From NCBI RefSeq assembly GCF_001006305.1, contig NZ_LBHJ01000012.1, positions 1 to 64,000 on the forward strand: a stretch of DNA of 64,000 bases. Direction: 5' to 3'. Shown here piece after piece: positions 1 to 9,447 of the stretch. Each line of letters opens with the position of its first letter. Position 1 is the first letter of the stretch. The position numbers were made by a program, and so were the translations under genes. This stretch comes from Silvibacterium bohemicum (lineage in GTDB: Bacteria > Acidobacteriota > Terriglobia > Terriglobales > Acidobacteriaceae). The notes under the pieces were generated by a model. That model was given only the letters and a program-made list of their open reading frames with translations, searched no databases and was not told the origin of the DNA.

Positions 1-60
1 TGCTCGTCACAACCAGCTTCTCCGGTTCAAATCGAATGGACAACCTCTAGAAACATCACA

Positions 61-93
61 GGTGCCCCACATCTCGATTTTGAGATGTGGGAT
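61..93. repeat. Palindromic repeat, family A
   Basis: Perfect 10-bp arms at 66-75 and 82-91 (CCCACATCTC / GAGATGTGGG) around a 6-nt loop, preceded by GGTG. The same element recurs near 3190, 3290, 3460, 6310, 28074, 59864 and 60652, with degenerate copies near 29840 and 30630. It is always intergenic here. Confidence 0.85.
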
Positions 94-219
94 CGAAAGC
101 TCTACCCCATTCCGAACAATCCCCCGTGCCAAACAAGATTCTCATCGCGCTATCGTAAAGAGGCCTTTCGAGGCTGGAGCAAAGTGCCGAAAATAAGACA
201 TTATTGACACTACAATTTG

Positions 220-468
220 ATGGGCACAACAAGGGCCGCTGGAGACGCTGTGCGAGGATGGCGAAAACCTATCGGAACACTGCTGATCTTGACGCCGCTA
301 CCCATCCTGGTTGCCGTCGGTCTCCTCGCCGTGCTGGTAGGTTCGATGGGAATGGATTTTCACTTGACCTCAAAGACAGCTTTCTACATCGCAATGACGT
401 GTAGCATCCTGCTTCTCTGTGGTTGCGTCATAGCTGGCATCTGGTTACGAAAAAGTCCAAAAGCTTGA
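220..468 (+). CDS. Small two-helix membrane protein, unknown function
   Basis: An 82-residue product. Two hydrophobic stretches (about residues 20-42 and 55-76) predict two membrane helices, with a basic N-terminus and a basic C-terminal tail (RKSPKA). The ATG at 220 is preceded in frame by a TTG at 217. Neither has a clear Shine-Dalgarno sequence, which lowers confidence that the gene is expressed. It stands alone between a palindromic repeat and the convergent glycosyltransferase gene. I do not recognise a family. It could be a chance open frame, although the clean two-helix pattern argues for a real small membrane protein. Confidence 0.4.
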   Translation: MGTTRAAGDAVRGWRKPIGTLLILTPLPILVAVGLLAVLVGSMGMDFHLTSKTAFYIAMTCSILLLCGCVIAGIWLRKSPKA

Positions 469-603
469 AGATGAATTTACACAAAGCCTTTTGTGAGCAT
501 CGGGAGGCAGGATTTTCAAAACCGCCATAGTCGCCTCGAAACGATGGAAAACCACAGTCCGATCTGAACCACAACAGGCGCACCTCGCTGGACGCAAAGT
601 CCG

Positions 604-632
604 CTACACCCTATCCCCTGAACCCTAAACCC
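604..632. repeat. CCCTACACCCTA-type simple repeat
   Basis: A C-rich run built from ctacaccctatcccctg and accctaaaccctg words lies just past the stop of the glycosyltransferase gene. Closely similar text flanks the other end of that gene (1800-1908) and appears inside tgt at about 59188-59222. Confidence 0.6.
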
Positions 633-1788
633 TGTTTTTTTCCAGCTTTCCGTTGCGCAGCACAAACCTGTCCCCGCGCCACGTAACCGTATCGCTCGCG
701 AAGCTCCAGACCCAGAGCCACAGCGCCGCGAAATCCCGTACCGGCAGCAGCCAGAGATCGCGCAGCACCTGTCGATCGCCCAGCATGCCCACTCCCACCG
801 CCAGCGCCACGCTCACCCGCGCCAGCAGGGCGATGCTGAGCAGCGCAACGCTGTCCAGGCTCAAGCCCGATGCCAGAACGTTGAAGATGGCCCACGGCAA
901 TCCAAAGGTAAAGATTAGCCCCAGGTATCCAAGCTTGCGCGAGTCGCGAACACCGCGCGCCCAGCGCAGCTGATGCGCGAAGAAGCCTTCGAGATCGTAG
1001 GCAGGAACCGCGGTCTCGACCACCTCGCGGCTGAGGGAGACGGCGAATCCGGCCTCAGCCACCCGAAGGCCAAGCTCGTAGTCGTCCGCCAGCGCATCGG
1101 CCAGCGGAGCGAAGCCTCCGATAGCGTCCAATGCCTCGCGCGAAACCGCCAGCGTCGAGCCCAGCCCGAAGCGAATCTCGCCGTCGAGCTTTAGAGAGAG
1201 CAGCACGCCCGCAAAGAAATCGGTGGAAATGCCCAGCGCCTCCAGCTTCGATCCCAGCGTGCCATGCGCGCGGCCGCGATACGGCGCCGTCACCAGTCCC
1301 ACCGCTTTGCCCTTCTGCGGCGCGGAAAAATCGCGCATAATCCGCTTCAGATAACGTGGAGAGACGCGGATATCGCTGTCATTCACCACCAGATAGTCAT
1401 AGCGAGCCTGCACCGCAATCTGCGCAACGTTGCTGATCTTTCCGTTGAGCCCCAGCTGCTCTGGGCAAAGCACCAACCGGATGTTGTGCTCCGGAAACTC
1501 CACCCGCAGCCGCTCGATGGCCGGGACTGCCGGGTCATCCATGCTCGACGCGCCGAAGAGGATCTCGTAGTCCCCGGCATACTCCTGCCTGCAATGACTG
1601 GCGAAGGCCTCATACATCTCGGGATCGAGTCCCTTCACCGGCTTCAGGATGCTGACACCCGGCGCGAAGCCGGTCGCAGACTCCCGGCGGCGCAGAAAAG
1701 CCCGCACACTCCACAGAGCGGCGATGAAGTAAAACATTCCGGCAAAGGTAAGGATGGTAGTGACGGAAGCAACGATCGTAGAAAGCAT
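625..1788 (-). CDS. hpnI: HpnI-like family 2 glycosyltransferase (hopanoid/ceramide type)
   Basis: A 387-residue membrane glycosyltransferase. An N-terminal membrane helix (about 8-30) precedes a GT2 domain that opens with VSILKPVKG (45-53). The metal/UDP-sugar motif is NDSD (136-139), the catalytic region DDYELG (235-240), and the Q-x-x-RW type motif QLRWARG (273-279). Several hydrophobic helices follow (about 287-370). This arrangement is that of ceramide glucosyltransferase-like enzymes. The closest known bacterial role is HpnI, which adds N-acetylglucosamine to bacteriohopanetetrol at the inner membrane. The usual partners HpnK and HpnJ are not in this window, so the exact acceptor is inferred. 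No strong ribosome binding site precedes the ATG, and the gene is isolated between C-rich simple repeats. Confidence 0.75.
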   Translation of the reverse strand: MLSTIVASVTTILTFAGMFYFIAALWSVRAFLRRRESATGFAPGVSILKPVKGLDPEMYEAFASHCRQEYAGDYEILFGASSMDDPAVPAIERLRVEFPEHNIRLVLCPEQLGLNGKISNVAQIAVQARYDYLVVNDSDIRVSPRYLKRIMRDFSAPQKGKAVGLVTAPYRGRAHGTLGSKLEALGISTDFFAGVLLSLKLDGEIRFGLGSTLAVSREALDAIGGFAPLADALADDYELGLRVAEAGFAVSLSREVVETAVPAYDLEGFFAHQLRWARGVRDSRKLGYLGLIFTFGLPWAIFNVLASGLSLDSVALLSIALLARVSVALAVGVGMLGDRQVLRDLWLLPVRDFAALWLWVWSFASDTVTWRGDRFVLRNGKLEKNRV

Positions 1789-1799
1789 TAAAAACAGGG

Positions 1800-1908
1800 T
1801 ATCGCCATAGGGGGTAGGGTGCAGGGCTCAGGGCAGAGAAAACACGGCGTGTAGCACAGACGAACTTCGCCTGTGCTGCGCCCTAACCCCTACACCCTAT
1901 CCCCTGCT
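1800..1908. repeat. C-rich simple repeat pair between genes
   Basis: Two words of the ccctaacccctacaccctatcccctg type, in opposite orientations (1806-1834 and 1880-1906), fill the gap between the permease stop and the glycosyltransferase start. They match the run at 604-632. Confidence 0.55.
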
Positions 1909-3165
1909 TTATTCGTACCTAAGCGCCTCAATCGGATCGAGCGTCGCCGCCTTCCACGCCGGATAGATTCCGAAGAGCAGTCCGATGGCTAGCGACACGC
2001 TGAAGCCGATGATCGCCCATGTTGCCGACATGGTCGCCGGCAGCGCCGAGATGATCAGCCGTATCAGCAGCGTGATGATCGCGCCTGCCAGAATGCCGAT
2101 GACCCCTCCGATCGCGCATAGAGTAATGGCCTCGGTCGTGAACTGCGTGAGGATATTCCGCTTGGTCGCGCCGATGGCCTTGCGCACGCCGATCTCGCGC
2201 GTCCGCTCCGTCACCGACACCAGCATGATGTTCATCACGCCTACACCGCCCACCATCAGCCCCACGCTCGACACCGCGACCATGAAGATGGCCAGCCCGC
2301 CGGTCAATTGCTTCCACAGGCGCGCGATCGAATCCGGCGCGAAGATTTCGAAATCGTCCGGCTTCCAGGTCGGGACCTTGCGGCGGCGGCGCAGCATCTC
2401 GCGAATCTCATCCTCTACCAGCGCACGATTCTTCGGGTCGTCGTACTTCGCGCTGATCCAGATGTCTTTGTCTTCGGGATGCAGCTTCTTGAGCGTGCGA
2501 TAAGGGAAGGTCGCCTTGTTGTCTTCGGGATTGTCGCCGCCGCCGAAGACCTGCTTCAGCTTGTCGACGACTCCGATCACCGTGAACAGATCGCCCTCGA
2601 TCTCCACCTCTTTGCCGACAGACGGTTCGTTGCCGAAGAGCTTCTGCGCCGTGTCATGCCCGAGGATCACCACGTTTGCCGCGGTGTCGTTTTCGCCTTC
2701 CGTGAACATGCGGCCCTGCAGCAGCTTGAAGTCGGTCACCTCCGGCAGCGAAGTCGTATCGCCCTCGAGCATCGTGCCCTGGGCCTTCTTGGTGCCGTAT
2801 TTCACGCCGATCAGGCCCACCTGAAAGATCGGATTGACATGCCGCACCCCGGCGTTGGTCGCCACCACATGCGGAAGATCGCGCATGGCGATGGCATCGT
2901 CATACGTCATCCTCTTGCGCGCCAGCATGGCCGCGGTGGGGCGCACGCCGATCACCGGCATGTGAAAGATCCACAGAACATTCGAACCAAGAGAGCTGAC
3001 CCAGTTCTCGACATTCGCGTCCAGCCCGCTGATGATCGAGGAAATGGTGATCACCGTCATCACGCCGATCACGATGCCCAGGATGGTCAACCCCGAGCGC
3101 AGCTTATTCGCGCGCACCGTCTCCAAAGCCATCTTTACGGATTCGCCAGTGCTTCCAAATCTCAT
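1909..3165 (-). CDS. MacB-like ABC transporter permease
   Basis: A 418-residue permease of the MacB/FtsX type. The first helix follows a conserved start (TVRANKLRSGLTILGIVIGV). Next come a periplasmic MacB_PCD region (about 50-270) and three C-terminal helices. The FtsX-like end carries VSVTERTREIGVRKAIGA and closes with YPAWKAATLDPIEALRYE. The start is well supported: TAGGAG lies 7 nt before the ATG at 3165. A paralogue of the same length lies upstream on the same strand. No MacB ATPase or periplasmic adaptor is nearby, so the partner must be encoded elsewhere. The substrate (macrolide-like compound, lipoprotein or peptide) cannot be read from the sequence. Confidence 0.85.
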   Translation of the reverse strand: MRFGSTGESVKMALETVRANKLRSGLTILGIVIGVMTVITISSIISGLDANVENWVSSLGSNVLWIFHMPVIGVRPTAAMLARKRMTYDDAIAMRDLPHVVATNAGVRHVNPIFQVGLIGVKYGTKKAQGTMLEGDTTSLPEVTDFKLLQGRMFTEGENDTAANVVILGHDTAQKLFGNEPSVGKEVEIEGDLFTVIGVVDKLKQVFGGGDNPEDNKATFPYRTLKKLHPEDKDIWISAKYDDPKNRALVEDEIREMLRRRRKVPTWKPDDFEIFAPDSIARLWKQLTGGLAIFMVAVSSVGLMVGGVGVMNIMLVSVTERTREIGVRKAIGATKRNILTQFTTEAITLCAIGGVIGILAGAIITLLIRLIISALPATMSATWAIIGFSVSLAIGLLFGIYPAWKAATLDPIEALRYE

Positions 3166-3571
3166 GATTAGCTCCTAACCAAAAACAGGTGCCCCCCATC
3201 TCGAGTCTGAGATGGGGAATTCCGCCATCGCCATCACCACCGCGAACCTGGCGCTGGAGGCGCAATCGCCTGGACGGCCAGTCCTGCCCCACATCTCGAG
3301 TCTGAGATGTGGGTGAAACCAAACTCAGACCGCCAACCGCTTCTCAGCGATCCGCTTTTTAGCAAACCGGACTTCAGCAGGGTGCCCCATCCTTCACGGC
3401 GTCATCGTGAAGGGTGGGAGACCGCTGCACCTGTCCCTAAACCAGATCCTTCAGCGGGTGCCCCACATCTCGAGTCTGAGATGTGGCAGAAACTAAACTC
3501 AGACCGCCAACCGCGTCTCAGCGACCCGCTTTGCAGCAAACCGAACTTCAGCAACCCGCTTCTAAGCCGCC
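3166..3571. repeat. Repeat cluster between the two permease genes
   Basis: No gene seen. In order: family A palindrome (arms 3194-3202/3209-3217); a GCGCAATCGCCTGGACGG element (3252-3286); a second family A palindrome (3288-3313); 15-nt tandem units (about 3347-3378); a family B palindrome (3381-3420, ccatccttcac...gtgaaggg); a third family A copy (3462-3486); more 15-nt units (about 3519-3563). The blocks 3301-3380 and 3476-3555 are imperfect direct copies of each other, so part of the cluster arose by local duplication. Confidence 0.8.
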
Positions 3572-4798
<1,227 letters not shown>

Positions 4799-5053
4799 AG
4801 CTTTCTAACCGGGGGGAGCCGGCAGCAGCCGGGTACGACGAGTGTAGCAGCCGCCCTTCGCAGGCCAGCCAGCCCAAATTTCGATAGGCTCGACAACCCC
4901 GGAGATCCTGCTGGTTCCCTTTGAGTTCCTACGCATCTGATGAGATGTGGGTTCCACCGAACCCGAAAACGCTCTTCCGTGTGCTCGAAGTCGCCCCCAA
5001 TCCGGCTCTTCCGCACCCAACGATTCCCCAAAATTGCACTCAGGAGTATCAAC

Positions 5054-6250
5054 ATGGCGAGCAATCGCGGCGTTGTTTATCTCGGCCCCGGCAAGGTCGA
5101 AGTCCAGTCCATCGACTACCCCAAGTTTCAGAATCCGCAAGGCAAAGACATCGAGCATGGCGTAATCCTCAAGATCGTCTCCACCAACATCTGCGGCTCT
5201 GACCAGCACATGGTGCGCGGCCGCACCACCGCCCCCAAAGGCATCGTCCTGGGCCACGAAATCACCGGCGAAATCATCGAAAAGGGCAAGGACGTCGAAT
5301 ACCTCAACATCGGCGACCTGGTCTCCGTCCCCTTCAACGTGGCCTGCGGACGCTGCCGCGCCTGTCGCGAGCGCAACACCGGCGTCTGCCTCAACGTGAA
5401 CCCCCAGCAGCCCGGCGGAGCCTACGGCTACGTCGACATGGGCGGCTGGATAGGCGGGCAAGCCGAGTACGTCCTGGTCCCTTACGCCGATTTCAACCTG
5501 CTCAAGTTTCCTGACAAGGATCAGGCTCTCGCCAAGATCAAAGACCTCACCATGCTCTCCGACATCCTGCCCACCGGCTTCCACGGCGCGCGCTCGGCCG
5601 GCGTCGATGTCGGTTCTACGGTATATATCGCGGGAGCCGGCCCCGTCGGCCTCGCCGCAGCCGCTTCGGCTTATATCCTCGGCGCCGCCGTCGTCATCGT
5701 CGGCGACAACAAGAAGGAGCGCCTCGACCATGCTAAAAAGATGGGCTACGAGACCGTCGACATCAGCAAACACGACAGGCTCGGCGAGCAGATCGCCGAA
5801 ATTCTAGGCGTGCCCGAGGTCGATGCCGCCGTCGACGCGGTGGGCTTCGAAGCCAGCGGCCACGGAACAAAGAACGAACCCGCCCCGGCCTCTGTCCTGA
5901 ATGAGCTGATGGAAATCACAGCAGTCGCCGGAGGTCTCGGCATCCCCGGCCTCTACGTCGTCGAAGATCCCGGAGCCGAAAATGAGGACTCGAAGAAGGG
6001 CATCCTCAAAATCCGCCTCGGCAAGGGATGGTCCAAGTCCCTGCACTTCCACACCGGCCAGGCCCCGGTCCTGCAATACAACCGGATGTTGATGCAGGCC
6101 ATCCTCCACGATCGCCTGCCCATCGCCAAAATCGTAAACGCGACAGTAATCAAACTGGACGAAGCGTCCGAAGGCTACAAACAATTCGACTCCGGAGTAG
6201 CCAAGAAATTCATCCTCGACCCACACGGCCTCGTCGCCAAAACAGCATAA
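5054..6250 (+). CDS. fdhA: Glutathione-independent formaldehyde dehydrogenase
   Basis: A 398-residue zinc alcohol dehydrogenase-family enzyme, matching the roughly 399 residues usual for Pseudomonas-type FdhA. Visible motifs are the catalytic zinc site (NICGSDQHMVRG and GHEITGEI), the structural zinc cluster CGRCRACRERNTGVC, and a Rossmann fold around GAGPVGLAAAASAYILGAA. The family oxidises formaldehyde to formate with tightly bound NAD and no glutathione. The start chosen is the ATG at 5054 with CAGGAG 7 nt upstream. The frame stays open further upstream, but that part has no family resemblance. It is a single gene, divergent from the permease. The role is probably detoxification of formaldehyde from methoxylated plant material (inference). 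Confidence 0.9.
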   Translation: MASNRGVVYLGPGKVEVQSIDYPKFQNPQGKDIEHGVILKIVSTNICGSDQHMVRGRTTAPKGIVLGHEITGEIIEKGKDVEYLNIGDLVSVPFNVACGRCRACRERNTGVCLNVNPQQPGGAYGYVDMGGWIGGQAEYVLVPYADFNLLKFPDKDQALAKIKDLTMLSDILPTGFHGARSAGVDVGSTVYIAGAGPVGLAAAASAYILGAAVVIVGDNKKERLDHAKKMGYETVDISKHDRLGEQIAEILGVPEVDAAVDAVGFEASGHGTKNEPAPASVLNELMEITAVAGGLGIPGLYVVEDPGAENEDSKKGILKIRLGKGWSKSLHFHTGQAPVLQYNRMLMQAILHDRLPIAKIVNATVIKLDEASEGYKQFDSGVAKKFILDPHGLVAKTA

Positions 6251-6304
6251 CCAGACAAAACGGAATGCGCCTGACTCGAAATCAGGCGCATTCAATCGAT
6301 ACCG

Positions 6305-6335
6305 GGTGCCCCACATCTCGCGTTTGAGATGTGGG
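6305..6335. repeat. Palindromic repeat, family A
   Basis: Arms at 6310-6319 and 6326-6335 with loop GCGTTT. It lies 55 nt past the fdhA stop and could act as a 3' hairpin, although no T-run follows. Confidence 0.8.
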
Positions 6336-6472
6336 ATTGCCGAGCCCCATCGACTCACCGCTCGCGCCTGTCATCCACGTCTGAGCGACGGCGAAGCCGC
6401 CACCCGGCGCTTAAGCCATCGTCTTCTAAGCCAGTCTGCAACGATAAAATCACACCTACAGGAGCACGAATC

Positions 6473-6766
6473 TCAGCGACGCTGCCAACGGCGCGGATTG
6501 CGCTTCCCGTGAAAGCACGCAATCACCAGAATTCGGTCCGTCTCAACTTGGTAGAACAAGCCATAAGGAAAGCGCCTCACTCCTGCTCTTCTTCGCTCCC
6601 GATGGACAATGGGAAATCGCAAAGGAAACGCGGCGATGAGATGAAGAGTATCTTCAACTGCTTTTACAAACCGCTCCGAGAGCTGCACGCTGACGTCTGC
6701 ATACCATTGCTCGGCTTCGTAAAATTCCGCGATTGCCTCATCCGACCAAAGAACGGGGAGGCTCAC
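6473..6766 (-). CDS. ParE/RelE-family toxin
   Basis: A 97-residue basic protein of the type II toxin superfamily. It has an N-terminal SDEAIAEFYEAEQWY segment, a central FVKAVEDTLHLIAAFPLRFP helix-turn, and the typical C-terminal strand region RRFPYGLFYQVETDRILVIACFHGKRNPRRW. The family acts either on gyrase (ParE) or as a ribosome-dependent mRNA interferase (RelE). The sequence alone does not decide. Its ATG overlaps the stop codon of the upstream antitoxin gene by 4 nt, so the two are translationally coupled. Confidence 0.85.
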   Translation of the reverse strand: MSLPVLWSDEAIAEFYEAEQWYADVSVQLSERFVKAVEDTLHLIAAFPLRFPIVHRERRRAGVRRFPYGLFYQVETDRILVIACFHGKRNPRRWQRR

Positions 6767-6975
6767 CGTTTAGGCAGCCCGGCCTTCACCTGCTCCCATG
6801 GTGTTCCGGCGGGAGGATCGCTCTCGTAGGCAGCAATGCGCCGGTCGAGTTCTTCCGCTTGCTCTGGGCTGAGCGCGGGCGCATGAGCCTCAAGGTCCGC
6901 CCAGATCGCATCCAGCAGCTCAAACTTCTCGGCATCGGAAAGGCTGCTGATATTGCTTGGAAGTGCTGCCGCCAT
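6763..6975 (-). CDS. Addiction-module antitoxin (PF09720-like)
   Basis: A 70-residue acidic protein that starts at the ATG at 6975 (MAAALPSNISSLSDAEKFEL). The frame is open further upstream, but that part reads through intergenic 15-nt repeats and is not protein-like. The helical segment LSDAEKFELLDAIWADLEAH followed by LSPEQAEELDRRIAAYESDP and a GTPWEQVKAGL ending is characteristic of the short 'putative addiction module component' family, which is paired with ParE/RelE toxins. It precedes and overlaps the toxin gene. It is probably autoregulatory with the toxin, but no operator is evident. Confidence 0.85.
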   Translation of the reverse strand: MAAALPSNISSLSDAEKFELLDAIWADLEAHAPALSPEQAEELDRRIAAYESDPPAGTPWEQVKAGLPKR

Positions 6976-7334
6976 GAGATTGAGAGTAGGAAGCCTGACC
7001 GTCCCTGTCAATGCTGTTACCCGGAATTCATCTACCCAGGTAACCGCATCTCTGGCCAGTCCCCGCCACCCGTTTCTAAGCCACCCGCCCTTTAGCCACC
7101 CGTCTCTTACCAACCCGCCGGGTGCCCCATCCTACGCGCGCATCTCGCGTAGGGTGGGATACCACAGAACTCTGCGCCGAAGGTGCGAATCGCAGGATGC
7201 TTAATCCCGCTGAAGGAGCGTGTGCCTGGAGCCCAGCCCTGCGGCCCGCCCTTTAACGACCCGGACCATAGCGACCCGCCCTCTAGCCACCCGCCCCTTA
7301 GCAACCCGCTCCTCAGCCATGATTCAATAGATCC
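6976..7334. repeat. Repeat cluster between antitoxin and ychF
   Basis: No gene seen. 15-nt tandem units (about 7068-7128), then a family B palindrome (7129-7165, cctacgcgcg...cgcgtaggg), a unique stretch, then about four 15-nt units (7255-7318) of form CGACCCGCCCTCTAG ending 16 nt before the ychF ATG. The promoters of ychF and of the antitoxin must lie here, but I could not pick a convincing -35/-10 pair. Confidence 0.75.
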
Positions 7335-8411
<1,077 letters not shown>

Positions 8412-8429
<18 letters not shown>

Positions 8430-8470
8430 GGCCTCCTCAAGTTCAACAGGTAAGACTTCTTCAAGTTGCG
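8412..8470 (+). repeat. Imperfect tandem copies of the ychF 3' end
   Basis: The terminal text tcaagttcaacgtgtaag recurs as tcaagttcaacaggtaag about 23 nt later, and partly again as tcaagttgcg. Two successive stop codons result. It looks like a small tandem duplication of the gene's end. Confidence 0.6.
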
Positions 8471-8688
8471 AAACTTTCTTGCCACTCTCCGGCTCGTATC
8501 AGGGCACGGCTTTCAGCCGTGCCGTAAACAGTTGCAATCCGAACGGCTTTAGACCCCTGAGGACCCGCACCTAAGTCCATCTCATCAGTTCCCGGCCATC
8601 TGTAGTACCGAAGTCATCGGAGGCCAAAGAAGAAATTCAATGGCCCACCGGCTCACGCGTACAATCGTGGCAGGCGGCAAACGACACC

Positions 8689-8922
8689 ATGCAAACAGCT
8701 CTGACGATCGGCATTCCAACGCTCGTAATCCTGATGGGCATATTGCTCAACCGCCAGGACTATGCCCGGCTAGACGCGAAGATTGACGGCAAGATTGACG
8801 GCCTAAGGACTGATCTCACCGGCCAGATCAATGGGCTCCGAGACGATATCAAAGAGTTTTACCGGACCCTCGGCCAGCATGACGCGCGATTGGACGCGCT
8901 TGAGCGCACGCGCAAGAGCTAG
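8689..8922 (+). CDS. Small membrane-anchored coiled-coil protein (copy 1)
   Basis: A 77-residue protein. An N-terminal membrane helix (about 3-20, ALTIGIPTLVILMGILL) is followed by a charged segment with heptad-like repeats (ARLDAKIDGKIDGLRTDL then QINGLRDDIKEF), and then a short tail, LGQHDARLDALERTRKS. The repeated xxLRxDIxE pattern predicts a coiled coil, probably on one face of the inner membrane. I know no function. A second, altered copy lies 170 nt downstream. Small proteins of this shape are frequent hypotheticals in acidobacteria (recollection). Confidence 0.65.
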   Translation: MQTALTIGIPTLVILMGILLNRQDYARLDAKIDGKIDGLRTDLTGQINGLRDDIKEFYRTLGQHDARLDALERTRKS

Positions 8923-9087
8923 CCGAATCGACGCAACCTTGAAGCGTAAGGGCTCCTGCTACGCCAAATATCCAGATTTCAGGGGATTCGAAAATACGGG
9001 CGTGATTTGAGCATACGGGCTGAGGAACCACGTCTCAGTCCATCCACCAGCTCACGCGTACAATCGTCGCAGGCGGGAAGCGACACC

Positions 9088-9324
9088 ATGCAGACAGCTC
9101 TGACGATTGGGATCCCAACGGTCGTAATCCTGATGGGCATATTGCTCAACCGCCAGGACTATGCCCGCCTCGACGCCAAGATTGATCGTCTTGATTTGAA
9201 GCTGGATGGCAAGATCGACGCCCTGAGAGGCGATCTTTCTGGGCAGATCAACGCCCTGCGAGATGACATTAAAGAGTTTTACCGGACGCTCGGACAGCAT
9301 GATGTACGACTGGAATGCAGTTGA
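9088..9324 (+). CDS. Small membrane-anchored coiled-coil protein (copy 2, frameshifted end)
   Basis: A close paralogue of the preceding gene. It has an identical membrane helix apart from one residue, an extra RLDLKL heptad in the coiled coil, and the same QINALRDDIKEFYRTLGQHD core. It ends early as VRLECS. Compared with copy 1, one extra nucleotide near 9315 (tggaatgcagttgagc against tggacgcgcttgagc) shifts the frame. The original ending (TTGAGCGCAC.CG.AA...TAG) is still readable out of frame up to about 9353. The start is the ATG at 9088, matching copy 1. It may still give a functional shortened protein or may be decaying. Confidence 0.55.
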   Translation: MQTALTIGIPTVVILMGILLNRQDYARLDAKIDRLDLKLDGKIDALRGDLSGQINALRDDIKEFYRTLGQHDVRLECS

Positions 9325-9447
9325 GCGCACTCGGAAAAACTAGTTTTGTCGGTCAAGTAGATGCCAATCGAAGCACAGCACTGAAGGGCGCGAGCTCAGC
9401 TCATACATAACCCACCCGATCGGATGGGCCTGAGCCCTAAAACCACA

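Larger units (their letters stand above)
8640..9353 (+). repeat. Direct duplication of a small gene with its leader
   Basis: About 300 nt are present twice (roughly 8645-8922 and 9045-9353), including some 40 nt upstream of the ATG (CTCACGCGTACAATCGT in both). The unit boundary is not marked by inverted repeats or an insertion sequence. Confidence 0.85.
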
